DNA from: Minicystis rosea
GTDB lineage: Bacteria; Myxococcota_A; Polyangia; Polyangiales; Polyangiaceae
Assembly (NCBI GenBank): GCA_001931535.1
Contig: CP016211.1
Span: forward strand, 5,687,573-5,751,572
Direction of reading: 5' to 3'
DNA: 64,000 nt
Made by a program: the position numbers and the translations under genes. The notes below the pieces were generated by a model. The model was not told the DNA's origin. It searched no databases and was given only the letters and a program-made list of their open reading frames with translations. This document shows positions 33,636 to 43,293 of this stretch, piece by piece (position 1 is the first letter of the stretch; the number at the start of each line of letters is the position of its first letter).

Positions 33636-34490
33636 ATGTTCGTCATCGCCGGTGTCACGGGTCATGTCGGTTCGGTCGTCGCGGAGAAGCTCCTCGCCAG
33701 CGGGCAGAAGGTCAGGGTCCTCGTTCGCAATGCAGAGAAGGGCGCCGCGTGGTCGCAGAAGGGCGCCGAGGTCGCGGTGGGTGCGCTCGACGACACGGCG
33801 TTCCTCACGCGGGCGCTCGAGGGCGCGAGCGCCTTCTTCACGCTGCTGCCGCCCGATCTCTCGGCGCCCGACGTCTATGCGTATCAACGCCGCATCGCCG
33901 ATGCGATCACCGGTGCGGTGAAGGCGAGCGGCGTCGCGCACGTGGTGCTCCTCTCCTCGGTCGGCGCCGATCTCGCCGAGGGAACGGGCCCCATCAAGGG
34001 CCTTCACTATCTGGAGAACGCGCTCCGTGCGACGTCCGTGAAGCTCACGGCCATTCGCGCCGGCTACTTCCAGGAGAACATCGGCAACTCGCTCGCGCCC
34101 GCGAAGCACCTCGGCATCTTCCCCAACTTCACGCCTTCGGCGGATTATCCGACGCCGATGATCGCCACCAAGGACATCGGCGCGCTCGCCGCCGAATCGC
34201 TCCTCTCGCCCGCGGCACGGAGCGAGATCATCGATCTGCAAGGGCCCGCCTATTCGATTCGCCAGCTCGCCGAGAAGCTCGGCGCCGCGCTGGGCAAGAA
34301 GCTCGAGGTGGTCGACATCCCCGAGGCTGGCTGGATCGATGCCATGACCCAAGGCGGCCTCTCCAAGCACGCCGCCGAGGTCTTCGCCGAGATGTACAAG
34401 GGCTTCGGCAGCGGCGCGATCCGGCCCAAGGGCGATCGCCTCGTGCAAGGCAAGACCACCATCGACGAGGTCATCAAGACCCTCGTTTGA
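33636..34490 (+). CDS. NmrA-like NAD(P)-binding reductase
   Basis: 284 aa. GGGAGGCC precedes ATG 33636. The N-terminus MFVIAGVTGHVGSVVAEKLL is a Rossmann-type nucleotide-binding motif (GxTGxxG), followed by RVLVRNAEKG and HVVLLSSVGADLAEGTGPIK, matching the NmrA/atypical short-chain dehydrogenase family (QOR2/azo-reductase-like). C-terminal segments (KGLHYLENALRATSVKLTAI, GYFQENI) agree. It probably binds NAD(P)H to reduce quinones or act as a redox sensor. It stands alone, 228 bp after the FG-GAP gene; that gap shows no other feature. Confidence 0.9.
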   Translation: MFVIAGVTGHVGSVVAEKLLASGQKVRVLVRNAEKGAAWSQKGAEVAVGALDDTAFLTRALEGASAFFTLLPPDLSAPDVYAYQRRIADAITGAVKASGVAHVVLLSSVGADLAEGTGPIKGLHYLENALRATSVKLTAIRAGYFQENIGNSLAPAKHLGIFPNFTPSADYPTPMIATKDIGALAAESLLSPAARSEIIDLQGPAYSIRQLAEKLGAALGKKLEVVDIPEAGWIDAMTQGGLSKHAAEVFAEMYKGFGSGAIRPKGDRLVQGKTTIDEVIKTLV

Positions 34491-34696
34491 GCCCGGGGAC
34501 ACGAGGCGTGCCCCGCACCAAGGCCGGGTGCGCTCGTTCTCGATCCACGCAATGATAGCCGGCGTCGTCTCGGCCCGTGACGATGCCGGCCGCGTTTGCC
34601 TCCATCCCAGGCGGCTCCAATCGTATTATCATTGGATCCCTTGGCGGCCGTGCACCGTTGACGAACGACGCGTGCGCACCGCAATGGAGAGCGACC

Positions 34697-36520
34697 TTGC
34701 TTCGATTCAGCGACCGCACCGCATCCCATCTCGCCGTTCTCCTCACCGTCCTGCTCGCCGCATGCGCGGGCGAGACGGGAGATCCACACGACACCACCGG
34801 CAGCGGCGGGAGCGGCGGCACGTCGTCCTCGTCGACCGGATCCTCGGGGGGATCGACCACCAGCGGACCGGGTGGCGGCGGTGAAGGAGGCATGAGCACC
34901 GGAACCGCGGTGGCCAATGCGGGGCCCGATCAGAGCGTGTTCCGCGGCTATTTCGTGCAGCTCGCGGGATCCGGGAAGGTCGCGTCCGGCACGCCGACGT
35001 TCCTGTGGACGCAGGTCTCGGGCGAGCCCGTCACGCTCGACGATCCCACCGTCCTGAGCCCTTCCTTCATCGCTCCATCGACGCCGGGGCCGCTCGTCTT
35101 CGGGCTCGTCGCGTACGACGGCGACCTCCCCTCGATGCCGGACGAGGTCACGATCGACGTCGTCAATCGAAGCCCCATCGCCAACGCCGGTCCCGATCTC
35201 GGCGCGCTCGGAGGCGCCATCCTCACGCTGCAAGGCCAGGGTGGCGACATCGACGGTGACCCCGTCCAATACACGTGGACGCAGGTCGCAGGTCCCGCGG
35301 TCGCGCTGAGCGATGCCTCGCTCGCGAAGCCGACGCTCGTCGTGCCCGAGGGGCTCACCGAGCCGCTCGTCTTCGCGCTCACGGTCTCCGATGGATTCGC
35401 CACGTCGGCGGAGGACTGGGTCAGCGTTCGCCGCCTGACCGGGCCGGACAGCGATGGTGATCTGCTCGAAGACGATCTCGAGCTCGGCCTCGGCACCGAC
35501 CCCCACGCGCCCGATACGGATCACGACGGCATCCCCGATGGATGGGAGGTGCTCGGGCACGAAGGCGTCGATTATCCGGGCCTGGGCTGCGATCCGCGGC
35601 ACCGTGATTTGCTCGTCGAGCTCGACGTGCACGAGTACGAAACGAACGGCGTGCTCCACAGCGCGCGTCCTTCGCCCATGATCGAGGCGGCCTGGGGCCA
35701 ATTCTTCGCCGACCTGCCGCTCGACAATCCCGACAATACCCTCGGCGTGGCGCTCCACGTCGTCGTCGACTCGCTGCTCGACGCGTCGTTCAGTTGCAAG
35801 GTCACCGGCGACGATACCTTCGGCGACGTCGGCAGCCCGCCGAACTTCCTCTTTCGAGAGGCGTTCCACCGCGTGGAGGTCTGTCTCGGCGACCCCAAGG
35901 GATATGCGCAGATCGGCGGCACGCGCATCAACATGAGGGTGCCGGAGCCGAACGCGGATCCGAGCGACGATGGCACCGAGCCCGCGGCGTATCTGTACTA
36001 CTCCATCTTCATCCACGAGATGGGCCACAACCTGGGCCTCCGGCACGGTGGAAGCATCGACTTCAACTACCAACCCACGTATCCGAGCCTGATGAACTAC
36101 GCTTACAGCGCCGGCTTCGGGCCGGAGACGATCGAGGGATCACTCCTGTCTTTCTCCAAAGGCCTCTTGCCGATGATCGACGAGTGCGCGCTGATCGAGC
36201 AGGGCGTCTTCGCGGGGATCCCGCCGGAGAACCTCACCTTCCTCGCCTCGTACACGGGCCCCGACGGACAAGGATGGACGGTGGAGCCCGACGGCAGCGT
36301 GGATTGGAACCACGACGGCGTCATCTCGAGCGCTCCCTATTCGTTCATGATCCACGTGCCCAGCGAGGGTGATCCCACCGTGTGCACGTACCTGAACGAC
36401 AACGACGACTACCTGACCATCGCGAGCGGGCTCGCTGCGTATCTCCCGTCGAACCCGATTACCGCCAGCCCGCTCCCACTCCCGATGACGATTCGCCCCC
36501 TCCCCCCGTCGGCGCCTTAG
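34697..36520 (+). CDS. Lipoprotein metzincin-type zinc protease with PKD-like domains
   Basis: 607 aa from TTG 34697 (GGAGA before it), giving a clean lipoprotein signal ending LLAACAG. A Ser/Gly-rich linker (TGSGGSGGTSSSSTGSSGG) is followed by two PKD/K319-like immunoglobulin modules (ANAGPDQSVFRGYFVQLAGS; ANAGPDLGALGGAILTLQGQ), a calcium-binding DxDxDG stretch (DSDGDLLEDD, DTDHDGIPDGWE), and a protease-like domain with HEMGHNLGLRHGG near residue 438 and a Met-turn SLMNYAYS near 464. The HExxHxxGxxH plus Met-turn pattern is that of metzincins, so a secreted or surface zinc endopeptidase is likely, fitting predation or matrix turnover. Confidence 0.87.
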   Translation: MLRFSDRTASHLAVLLTVLLAACAGETGDPHDTTGSGGSGGTSSSSTGSSGGSTTSGPGGGGEGGMSTGTAVANAGPDQSVFRGYFVQLAGSGKVASGTPTFLWTQVSGEPVTLDDPTVLSPSFIAPSTPGPLVFGLVAYDGDLPSMPDEVTIDVVNRSPIANAGPDLGALGGAILTLQGQGGDIDGDPVQYTWTQVAGPAVALSDASLAKPTLVVPEGLTEPLVFALTVSDGFATSAEDWVSVRRLTGPDSDGDLLEDDLELGLGTDPHAPDTDHDGIPDGWEVLGHEGVDYPGLGCDPRHRDLLVELDVHEYETNGVLHSARPSPMIEAAWGQFFADLPLDNPDNTLGVALHVVVDSLLDASFSCKVTGDDTFGDVGSPPNFLFREAFHRVEVCLGDPKGYAQIGGTRINMRVPEPNADPSDDGTEPAAYLYYSIFIHEMGHNLGLRHGGSIDFNYQPTYPSLMNYAYSAGFGPETIEGSLLSFSKGLLPMIDECALIEQGVFAGIPPENLTFLASYTGPDGQGWTVEPDGSVDWNHDGVISSAPYSFMIHVPSEGDPTVCTYLNDNDDYLTIASGLAAYLPSNPITASPLPLPMTIRPLPPSAP

Positions 36521-36563
36521 GCTCTGTCCGCGCTCACCGACGCTGAGGCTCTCGCTCACACGC

Positions 36564-37439
36564 TCACAGAGGAAGCTCGCTCGACCAGCGCGCGATCGCG
36601 TCCGCGATCTCGCGCGGCGAGTCCTCCTGGAGAAAGTGCTTTCCCGCGACCGTGACCTCGGTTTGCTCGGGCCAGCGACGACACGTCTCGCGCGCCTCGC
36701 CGACCAGCACGCGACCAGGATCGGCGTTCACGAAGAGCTTCGGGATCCGCGTCTCCGCGAGCCACGCTGCGTATTCGCGCACCACCGCGACGATCGCGGC
36801 GGGCTCGCCGTCGAGCGGCAGCTCGCGCGGGAGCGTCAGCGTCGGCCGGCGCGCTTCGCCGCGCTCGAGGAAGGGACGGCGATACTCGTGCATTTCTTCG
36901 GGTGAGAGCGTGCGGAGGATGCTCGCGGGCAGGATGCGCTCGACGAAGAAGTTCTCGTCGAGGACCATCGCCTCGCCCGCCGGCGATCGCAGCTTTTCGA
37001 ACGCGGCCCGCGGTCCCGGCTCCCATTCGCGCGTGCTGAGCGGTCCCGTGATCGCCTCCATGTACGCGATGCCGCGCACGCGATCGGGATGGCGGCGCGC
37101 CCAATCGAAGCCGAGCGCCGATCCCCAGTCGTGCAGCACGAGCACGATGGGCTCATCGTCGACGACGATGTCGAGAAACGCATCGAGGTATGGCCGTTGA
37201 TCGAAGAAGCCGTGAGTGCCCGGCCCCAATCGCGCGAGCCGATCGGAGTCGCCCATGCCGACGAGGTCGGGCGCGATGCACCGGAAGCGAGGCGCGAGCG
37301 GCGCGATCACGTTCCGCCACAGGAACGACGAGGTCGGGTTTCCGTGGAGGAACACCATCGGCGCGCCCTCGCCCAGCTCGACATAGGCCATCGTGAGGTC
37401 GTTCACCTGCGCGCGCTTCTTCTCGATACGAATCGACAT
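36564..37439 (-). CDS. Haloalkane dehalogenase (HLD-II type)
   Basis: 291-aa alpha/beta-hydrolase. Catalytic residues match the HLD-II subfamily: nucleophile D104 in LHDWG, acid E128 in YMEAI, base His near 269 (GKHFLQED); halide-binding N34 (HGNPTSS) and W105. It would hydrolyse carbon-halogen bonds of haloalkanes to alcohols, though the natural substrate is not evident. GGAGGAGAG precedes ATG 37439. It lies 85 bp downstream of an ECF sigma gene on the same strand. Convergent with the metzincin gene. Confidence 0.92.
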   Translation of the reverse strand: MSIRIEKKRAQVNDLTMAYVELGEGAPMVFLHGNPTSSFLWRNVIAPLAPRFRCIAPDLVGMGDSDRLARLGPGTHGFFDQRPYLDAFLDIVVDDEPIVLVLHDWGSALGFDWARRHPDRVRGIAYMEAITGPLSTREWEPGPRAAFEKLRSPAGEAMVLDENFFVERILPASILRTLSPEEMHEYRRPFLERGEARRPTLTLPRELPLDGEPAAIVAVVREYAAWLAETRIPKLFVNADPGRVLVGEARETCRRWPEQTEVTVAGKHFLQEDSPREIADAIARWSSELPL

Positions 37440-37524
37440 GTGCTCTCTCCTCCGCGCGCCCCATCGTCGAGGTCGCGCGCTTCGGAGAGGTGAGAGACCG
37501 AACGAGCGCGAAGTGTGACCGCAA

Positions 37525-38373
37525 TCAGCTCATCGAGAAGCTCGTGGTCTCGTCGAAGAGCGCGCGCACCCGCGCCGCGAAGCTCTCGGTGGGCTCGAAG
37601 TCCGGCTGTGCCCGGTAGATCTCGAGCGATCGGCGAATGTGCCCGAGCTCGCTGCGCGCGCGCAGCGCTTCGACCGTCGAGGGGATGTGCGCGAGCGCAT
37701 AGTGGAGTCGCGTGGGGTCGACGCGCTTCCGCGCGACGTTGTGGTTCACCTGATGGGCGCAGCGACATCGGTTGGCGGGATCCGCGATCCCGCAGTGCTT
37801 GGCGAGGAACGCATCGAGCCGCTCGCGCGCCCGCGAGAGCCGTTTGCGGAACGTGGCCTCGGGAATGTCGAGCACGAGCGCCGCTTCCTTGGCGTCGAGA
37901 TCGCACAGCGCGCCGAGGACGAACGCGATGCGCGCCTCGGGCTCGAGCGCCTGCAGCATCGCTTGGGTGCACCCGACGAACGTCTCCTCCTCGAGCAACC
38001 GCGCCTCCGCGTGCGCGAGCGATTCCGGGTCGATCTCGTTCGCGGGCTTGCCGAGATCGTCCTCCTCGAGGCCCTCGAACGTGAAGCGCCGCACGCGCGC
38101 GCGGGCGCGCATCAGGTGGCGGGTCGCGATCGTGAAGGCCCATGTCTTCACCGAGCTCTCGCCGCGAAACGTCGAGAGGTGGGTGACGACGAGGACGAGG
38201 ATCTCCTGGGTCGCGTCGCGGGCAGGCTCGGTGCGCCCGAGCATGCGCAGCGCGAGCCGGTAGAGCGGGCCCTGGAGGCCACGCACCAGGCCTTCGACGG
38301 CGGCGCGATCACCGGAGGCGGCGAGCAGCGCGAGCGAGCTGAGCGGATCGAGGTTCGTCACGAGCGACTCCAT
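37525..38373 (-). CDS. ECF-type RNA polymerase sigma factor
   Basis: 282 aa from ATG 38373. Region 2 is seen at about 30-95 (GPLYRLALRMLGRTEPARDA then TQEILVLVVTHLSTFRGESS, VKTWAFTIATRHLM) and region 4 at about 130-190 (TQAMLQALEPEARIAFVLGA; KEAALVLDIPEATFRKRLSR). A Cys cluster follows (HCGIADPANRCRCAHQV), which could bind zinc, and an extra C-terminal helical tail. ECF sigmas direct transcription to stress or envelope regulons. No anti-sigma gene is adjacent. The start is uncertain; in-frame upstream codons exist. Confidence 0.85.
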   Translation of the reverse strand: MESLVTNLDPLSSLALLAASGDRAAVEGLVRGLQGPLYRLALRMLGRTEPARDATQEILVLVVTHLSTFRGESSVKTWAFTIATRHLMRARARVRRFTFEGLEEDDLGKPANEIDPESLAHAEARLLEEETFVGCTQAMLQALEPEARIAFVLGALCDLDAKEAALVLDIPEATFRKRLSRARERLDAFLAKHCGIADPANRCRCAHQVNHNVARKRVDPTRLHYALAHIPSTVEALRARSELGHIRRSLEIYRAQPDFEPTESFAARVRALFDETTSFSMS

Positions 38374-38511
38374 CTTGGGCGAGGTCGGGACGAGAGTCCC
38401 GGCTCGAATGGAGAGACGCGTCGCGGTCAGGCTGTGACCGTAAATCGACCGGCGTCGCATCTGCCGCATCCCGAGCTCGGCCCCCAACCGAGCCCCGATA
38501 TCGCGAAGACG

Positions 38512-39945
38512 TCAGCCGCCGGTGGGCTCTCGGTGAAAGACGATGTGCGATGCCCCGCCCGTGTTGTCGATGTAGGCGCCGAACAACGAGCCACCGTTCC
38601 AGGTGAGGCCCATGTAGTCGCCGAACCACGTCGCGGTGGAGCGCATTTGATCGTAGAGAATGGGTGTGCGAACGACGGTGCTCGGGCCGAACGTCTTGCC
38701 ACCGTCCGTCGAGCGCGCGTGTCGATACGATGCGTTCAGGTCACCGCTCCCGGCGCCGGCGTAATAGGTGATGCCGAGCGTGCCCGCGCCTTCGGAGGCG
38801 ATGCGCGGCAAGAGGAAATAGGCGCCCGCCGCCGCGTCCTCGACCTTGTAGCGTGCATCGATGGTCGCGCCGCCGTCGCTCGAGTGCGCGATCTTGATGT
38901 GCGTCAGGCGCGGGATTTTCTGCGAGGTCGAGGCCTCGTCGGTCACGCCGTAGACGGCCCAGACCTCGTCACCGGCCGCGACACAGTTGCCGTCGAGCGG
39001 AACGGCGAACTTCTCTCCCGGCGCGACGATGGGCTTTTGATCGCTCGGGTTCCACGTCTTTCCGCCGTCCGGGCTTCGCCAGAGCACACCACCGCTCTTG
39101 TTGGTGTCGAGCAAGAAGAGATAGGCGCGGCCGCTGTCCGGAGCGACGCACGCGTGGGCGAGGTTTTGATAGAACCCCGCGTCCACCGGCGCGCCCGGCG
39201 CGGACTTCGTCCATGTCTTGCCGCCGTCGGCGCTGTGCTGCATGACGATCCACGACGAGCCGTAATCGGGCGGGTATTGGCCGTACGTGAGGAGCAGGCC
39301 GCCGTCCTTCATGACGGCGATCCCCGGTTGATCGTACACACCGACGTCCTCCGATGGGTCGGTCATCTCGGTGGGTGCGGCAAAGGCAGCTTCGCCGGGG
39401 TCGAGCCGCGAGAGGTACACGCGCTGGTGGCTGCGCTCTCCGCTCGTGGCGACGTGCTCCGCCGCCCAAGAGAGGAAGACCGTGCCGGCGGCGTCGGCCG
39501 CGAGCGTGGTGTTGAATCCGATGTTGTCGTCCGCGGGGAGCGGGATGGAGCTCACCGGCCCCCAGGTCGTCCCTCGGTCGTCGGAGACGCGATAACCAAC
39601 GTGGTAGTAGTCTTTCGCGTTGGTGCTCGCGTCGACCCAGCTCACGACGACACGCCCGCTGTTCGTGACGACGATCTGGGCCTCGTGCTCGCTCTCGGTC
39701 TGCGATGGAGTCGAGATGATCTGATCGATGACGACGTCCGGGCCGCCGCCCCCTCCGGCGCTGCCTCCCGTACCCGAGCTGGAGGACGACGTGCCCGTGG
39801 TGCTGGTATCCCCGCCGTTCGAGCCGCAGCCCACGGCGACCAGCGTGGCCAGGGCCAGCGGGCCCGCGAAGAAGATCGGGGGGAAGCGGGGGAAAGAGCG
39901 ATCACGCCGGAGTCGGCGCGTGAGAACGAAGTTCGTACGAGTCAT
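38512..39945 (-). CDS. BNR/sialidase-like beta-propeller lipoprotein
   Basis: 477 aa. Lipobox VAVGCGS near residue 35 is followed by a Thr/Ser/Gly linker. The mature part has repeated Asp-box/BNR motifs (SDDRGTTWG, SADGGKTWTK, SPDGGKTWNP, SSDGGATID, STDGGKTFG), the signature of sialidase-like six-bladed propellers. The catalytic Arg/Tyr set of true sialidases cannot be confirmed, so it may be a non-enzymatic exo-alpha-sialidase-fold protein. Probably surface-exposed. Confidence 0.85.
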   Translation of the reverse strand: MTRTNFVLTRRLRRDRSFPRFPPIFFAGPLALATLVAVGCGSNGGDTSTTGTSSSSSGTGGSAGGGGGPDVVIDQIISTPSQTESEHEAQIVVTNSGRVVVSWVDASTNAKDYYHVGYRVSDDRGTTWGPVSSIPLPADDNIGFNTTLAADAAGTVFLSWAAEHVATSGERSHQRVYLSRLDPGEAAFAAPTEMTDPSEDVGVYDQPGIAVMKDGGLLLTYGQYPPDYGSSWIVMQHSADGGKTWTKSAPGAPVDAGFYQNLAHACVAPDSGRAYLFLLDTNKSGGVLWRSPDGGKTWNPSDQKPIVAPGEKFAVPLDGNCVAAGDEVWAVYGVTDEASTSQKIPRLTHIKIAHSSDGGATIDARYKVEDAAAGAYFLLPRIASEGAGTLGITYYAGAGSGDLNASYRHARSTDGGKTFGPSTVVRTPILYDQMRSTATWFGDYMGLTWNGGSLFGAYIDNTGGASHIVFHREPTGG

Positions 39946-40295
39946 GGCGCGCGCGTGTGCAGCGGCTGTGCCGGGGCGCCCACGCGCTGACCTGCGGTGT
40001 CGGCGCGACAAACACGCGGATTGCGGCGGCCCGCGCTGCGCAAGACTCGAACACTGCGCAGCGTTCGTTCGATGCTCGCGCGATGTGCGTCGTGAGGATC
40101 GGCGGGGCGCGCGATGTTCGAGATCGGGAGTGTCGGCGAGCCGCTCGCACGCCAGCGGGTGACGAGAGGCCGAGTCACACCGCAGGCCCGAGACAGCCAA
40201 TCTGGGCTCCTCGACCGGATGCTGCGAGCGCGGCGCGGATCCGGCGCTCACCCTCGGATGCTACCGCCGGGGCCGCGCCTGATCCGCGATCATGG

Positions 40296-41255
40296 TCAGT
40301 GAGAGAGAACGATGTAGGGGGTTTGTGTGCCGTTGACATCGAACGCGCCCGCGCTGGGCACCGTCTCGCTCCGACAACGCAGCTTGGCCGAGGATTCGCT
40401 TTCGGTCTGCTCGACGTAGTAGTGACACGACACCAGGCGACCGTCCTTCTGCAACGCCAGGAGGGCGCTTCCGGTGCTGACCAGCGCGGTCGCGCCTCGG
40501 ATCGCGCCCACGCGCGCGGGCACGAGCAGATCGTCGTCGACGCCGTCCTCGCCGCCCCAACCATTTCCCCAGCACCAGACGGAGCCGTCCTTTGGGCGCG
40601 CACAGGTGTGGGAGCTCCCCGCGGCGAGCTCCACGACGTCGGAGATGCCGTTGACCCGAACGGGACGGCGTCGAGGCTTCAGGGTGCGATCGCCGAGCTG
40701 GCCATAGTGGTTTCCTCCCCAGCACCAGACGGAGCTATCTTGTCGGCGCGCACAAGCATGCCCGCCGCCCGTCACGATCTCGACCACGCTGTCGAGCGAA
40801 GGGACGGCCGTCGGCCGGACATGCTCGGAGATATCGTCGTAGCCCCAACAAGCGACATTGCCGGAACGGCGCAGGGCGCAGCTCAGATGGGGGCCGAGGG
40901 CGACCGAGCTGACATCGTCGAGAACGTGCACGGGCTTGTCGCGGCGCACGTGCGTTCCGTCTCCGAGCTCGCCGTAGTTGTTGTCACCCCAGCAATCGAG
41001 TGAGCCGCTCGAGCTCAGCGTGCAAGCACGGTTGAAGGCGACGAAGACGTCATGGTCTTTCGGGGCGGCGCCGAAGCTCGCGCCGGGGACGTTGGCCCAG
41101 ACCGCGGCCGAAGAGAGCTGCAGCTTGCCATCCCAGCAGGAAAGGAAGCCTGGCGCGCCGGGCTTGCACGTCACCGCCGAGCTGGCCGCTGCGGGCAGGG
41201 TCGCGAGGCCGGACACGGCCAATGCGGCGAGGGAGAGCAGAGCGCGGAGGTTCAT
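40296..41255 (-). CDS. Secreted RCC1-repeat protein
   Basis: 319 aa. Signal peptide (MNLRALLSLAALAVSGLATL then PAAASS). Four to five RCC1 blades, each with a CWG-type motif: CWGDNNYGELGDGT, CALRRSGNVACWGYD, CARRQDSSVWCWGGNHYGQL, CARPKDGSVWCWGNGWGG. These seven-bladed-type propellers are common in secreted myxobacterial proteins and usually mediate protein binding. It is a shorter form with about half the usual number of repeats. Downstream of the PQQ-like lipoprotein gene, same strand, 68 bp apart. Confidence 0.88.
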   Translation of the reverse strand: MNLRALLSLAALAVSGLATLPAAASSAVTCKPGAPGFLSCWDGKLQLSSAAVWANVPGASFGAAPKDHDVFVAFNRACTLSSSGSLDCWGDNNYGELGDGTHVRRDKPVHVLDDVSSVALGPHLSCALRRSGNVACWGYDDISEHVRPTAVPSLDSVVEIVTGGGHACARRQDSSVWCWGGNHYGQLGDRTLKPRRRPVRVNGISDVVELAAGSSHTCARPKDGSVWCWGNGWGGEDGVDDDLLVPARVGAIRGATALVSTGSALLALQKDGRLVSCHYYVEQTESESSAKLRCRSETVPSAGAFDVNGTQTPYIVLSH

Positions 41256-41323
41256 GATGGTTCGATGTCCATGAGCTTCGGTGGTCGAGTGAGGCAAAGA
41301 ATCGGCCCCCGGAGGGTTTGCCG

Positions 41324-42685
41324 TCATCGCTTCTGCACGACACGGAAGAGGGGAGCGCCGTCCGCCGGAGCGATGAGCTCGAAGTACTCTTGCGACGACT
41401 CGTAGCCTCGAATCGCGAGGACGCCGTGATCGAAGTCGAGCTCGACGCGGTTCCGGTAGATGCTGTGCACGATGTCCTGCGCGAGCTTCAGATCACCGCG
41501 CCAGCGCACGGCGCCGGTCTTCGCGTCGAAGGCGATGAGCGAGGCGCCGGCGGCCATCCGATCGTGCGAGGCCACGAAGATCATCCCGTCCTTGCTCAGG
41601 GCGCGCGCGGCTTCTCCCAGAGGCTCGGGCGAATTCCACTGCACGTGGCCGCTGCGATCGAGGAGCTGCGTGGACGGCCTCGTGACGAGGAGCCCGTCGA
41701 GGTCATCGGCTTCGTTGCGAACGGTCGCGGCCACCTCGGCACCGACGCGCGCGGCGACCTTGCCGGCGTCGAGATCGATCACGAGGCTCTGCGGGTTGCC
41801 CTGCGTCGTCGCGGCGACGGCCCAGCGCGCGCCACGCTCGCGCACGTAGCTGCTCCCGCCGAGGTTTTCGTGCAACGAGAAGCGCACGCCGAGCGCCGCG
41901 TCGATGCAGAGGGCATGCACGTCCACGCCGTTGCCCTCGGCGGCGCAGAGCTCCGCGCCGCGCTCGACGAAGGACGAGCCGAGCTCGAAGGGTGTCGGAA
42001 CGAAGGGGAGCTTCACCGTGCCGCGAACCGCGAGGCTCGCGCCGTCCAGCGCGTCGAGCACACCATCTTCGTGCAACGCGATGAACCCCGCGCCGAACGC
42101 GTGCACGGCAATGACGGCCCGCCCCGGAGCCACTTCGCGGGACGTGCCTTTGGCACCATCGTAAAAGGTCGCGCCCGGCGCTCCACTGCTGTACCGGCCG
42201 ACGAGCACGCCCGCCGCGCCTGCGGCGATGTCGCGGCAATGCGCAACCGGCTTCGACCAACGCAGCTTGCCGGTGGCGAGGTCGTACGCGTGCAGCTCTT
42301 GAATCCTCTCGTCCTTCGGCGGCGCCGCCCAGCGACCGACGCAGTGATACAGCGTGGAGCCGTACGCCGCGCCGTCGCCGAAAGCGTCCTTCGTCAACGT
42401 GCGGACGACGGCGCGCCCCGCCACGTCCACGACCGCGCGACCGACGAGCATGGGCGGCGGCGCGGGGACTGCGCTCCGGCGCGGAGCCGCCTCGACCTCG
42501 CTCGTCGCAGTGGACGACGCCGGAGTCGTGACCGACACCGCTGGAATCGTGACCGACGCGGGCGCCGCCTCTCCCCCGCATGCGGCGAGCACGAGCATTC
42601 CTAGGCCAAGCACGCCGCGTAAGGGTGTTGCGAGATCGCGAGCCGTTGCTGTGCTCGACGTCGGGGCAGAGGTCATGGCCGGCAT
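41324..42685 (-). CDS. PQQ-like/WD40-type beta-propeller lipoprotein
   Basis: 453 aa. AAAGG precedes ATG 42685 (a second ATG lies three codons later). Lipobox VLAACGG near residue 35, then a Thr/Ala/Pro-rich linker. The rest has repeated PQQ-like blades: LHAYDLATGKLRWSKPV, LDALDGASLAVRGTVKL, LIAFDAKTGAVRWRGDLKL, matching the BamB/PQQ-enzyme repeat fold, with no cofactor motif visible. Likely periplasmic or surface scaffold. Confidence 0.85.
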   Translation of the reverse strand: MPAMTSAPTSSTATARDLATPLRGVLGLGMLVLAACGGEAAPASVTIPAVSVTTPASSTATSEVEAAPRRSAVPAPPPMLVGRAVVDVAGRAVVRTLTKDAFGDGAAYGSTLYHCVGRWAAPPKDERIQELHAYDLATGKLRWSKPVAHCRDIAAGAAGVLVGRYSSGAPGATFYDGAKGTSREVAPGRAVIAVHAFGAGFIALHEDGVLDALDGASLAVRGTVKLPFVPTPFELGSSFVERGAELCAAEGNGVDVHALCIDAALGVRFSLHENLGGSSYVRERGARWAVAATTQGNPQSLVIDLDAGKVAARVGAEVAATVRNEADDLDGLLVTRPSTQLLDRSGHVQWNSPEPLGEAARALSKDGMIFVASHDRMAAGASLIAFDAKTGAVRWRGDLKLAQDIVHSIYRNRVELDFDHGVLAIRGYESSQEYFELIAPADGAPLFRVVQKR

Positions 42686-42931
42686 ACCGCACGCCTTTCA
42701 GGGAGGGTCGCTCCCGTACCATGGATGACGTTCGAGCCAACCTGCTCTCCTGGGCGGAAACGTGCTCTGTCCGCCGTCGTCGCCGATCGGCGCGGGAGCG
42801 AGCTCGTCGAGGCCGTATGCCCATTTCGAACAGCAGACTTGCCACTGCGCGCGCCCGATGCGTTGCCGGGGTTTCGCGGAGCCGACGGTGGATACGCCGT
42901 CGGCTCCTTGGTGGGTAGGGCGACGCTCGCT

Positions 42932-43231
42932 CTACAGCTCGAGCGCGCCCAGGCGGGCGAGGATGACGTGGGCTGCCCAGGCGACGGCGCTCGCTGCGGC
43001 GCCGTCGACGACGGCGTGCATGAGGCCAGGCCATGATACGAGCGGCCGTAGCGGGCTCAAACCGGCGAGCGACAGCGCGAGGCCAACCCAGAAGCCGAAA
43101 CACATGGGACAAATGAGGAGCGCGCGGAGGGGAGAGGGCGCCGCCTCCCGGATCGGGCGCGCGATCCGGGAGACGGTCACGATCTGCGTGATGCCGTGGA
43201 CCGCAAGGGCCCATACGAGGATCAGCGACAT
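42932..43231 (-). CDS. DUF1360-like small membrane protein
   Basis: 99 aa from ATG 43231 (MSLILVWALAVHGITQIVTV). The middle contains ALLICPMCFGFWVGLALSLA, the CxxCxxxW pattern I associate with the DUF1360 family, with two or three hydrophobic helices. Upstream, a perfect ribosome site (AAAGGAGGT) precedes an ATG at 43293 in a different frame, a 23-codon ORF (MSSKRLRWLQSLVRRCANGC) whose stop overlaps this start region. Either a translationally coupled leader peptide or a frameshift. An N-terminal extension in the same frame is possible. Confidence 0.6.
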   Translation of the reverse strand: MSLILVWALAVHGITQIVTVSRIARPIREAAPSPLRALLICPMCFGFWVGLALSLAGLSPLRPLVSWPGLMHAVVDGAAASAVAWAAHVILARLGALEL

Positions 43232-43293
43232 AAGCAGCCATTGGCGCAGCGACGCACGAGGCTTTGCAGCCAGCGAAGACGCTTCGAGCTCAT
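43223..43293 (-). CDS. Possible 23-codon leader ORF before the DUF1360-like gene
   Basis: Starts at ATG 43293 with an ideal AAAGGAGGT ribosome site, and ends in a TGA at 43223-43225, overlapping the ATG at 43231. Basic peptide. Could be a coupling leader; alternatively an artefact of an indel. Low confidence. Confidence 0.35.
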
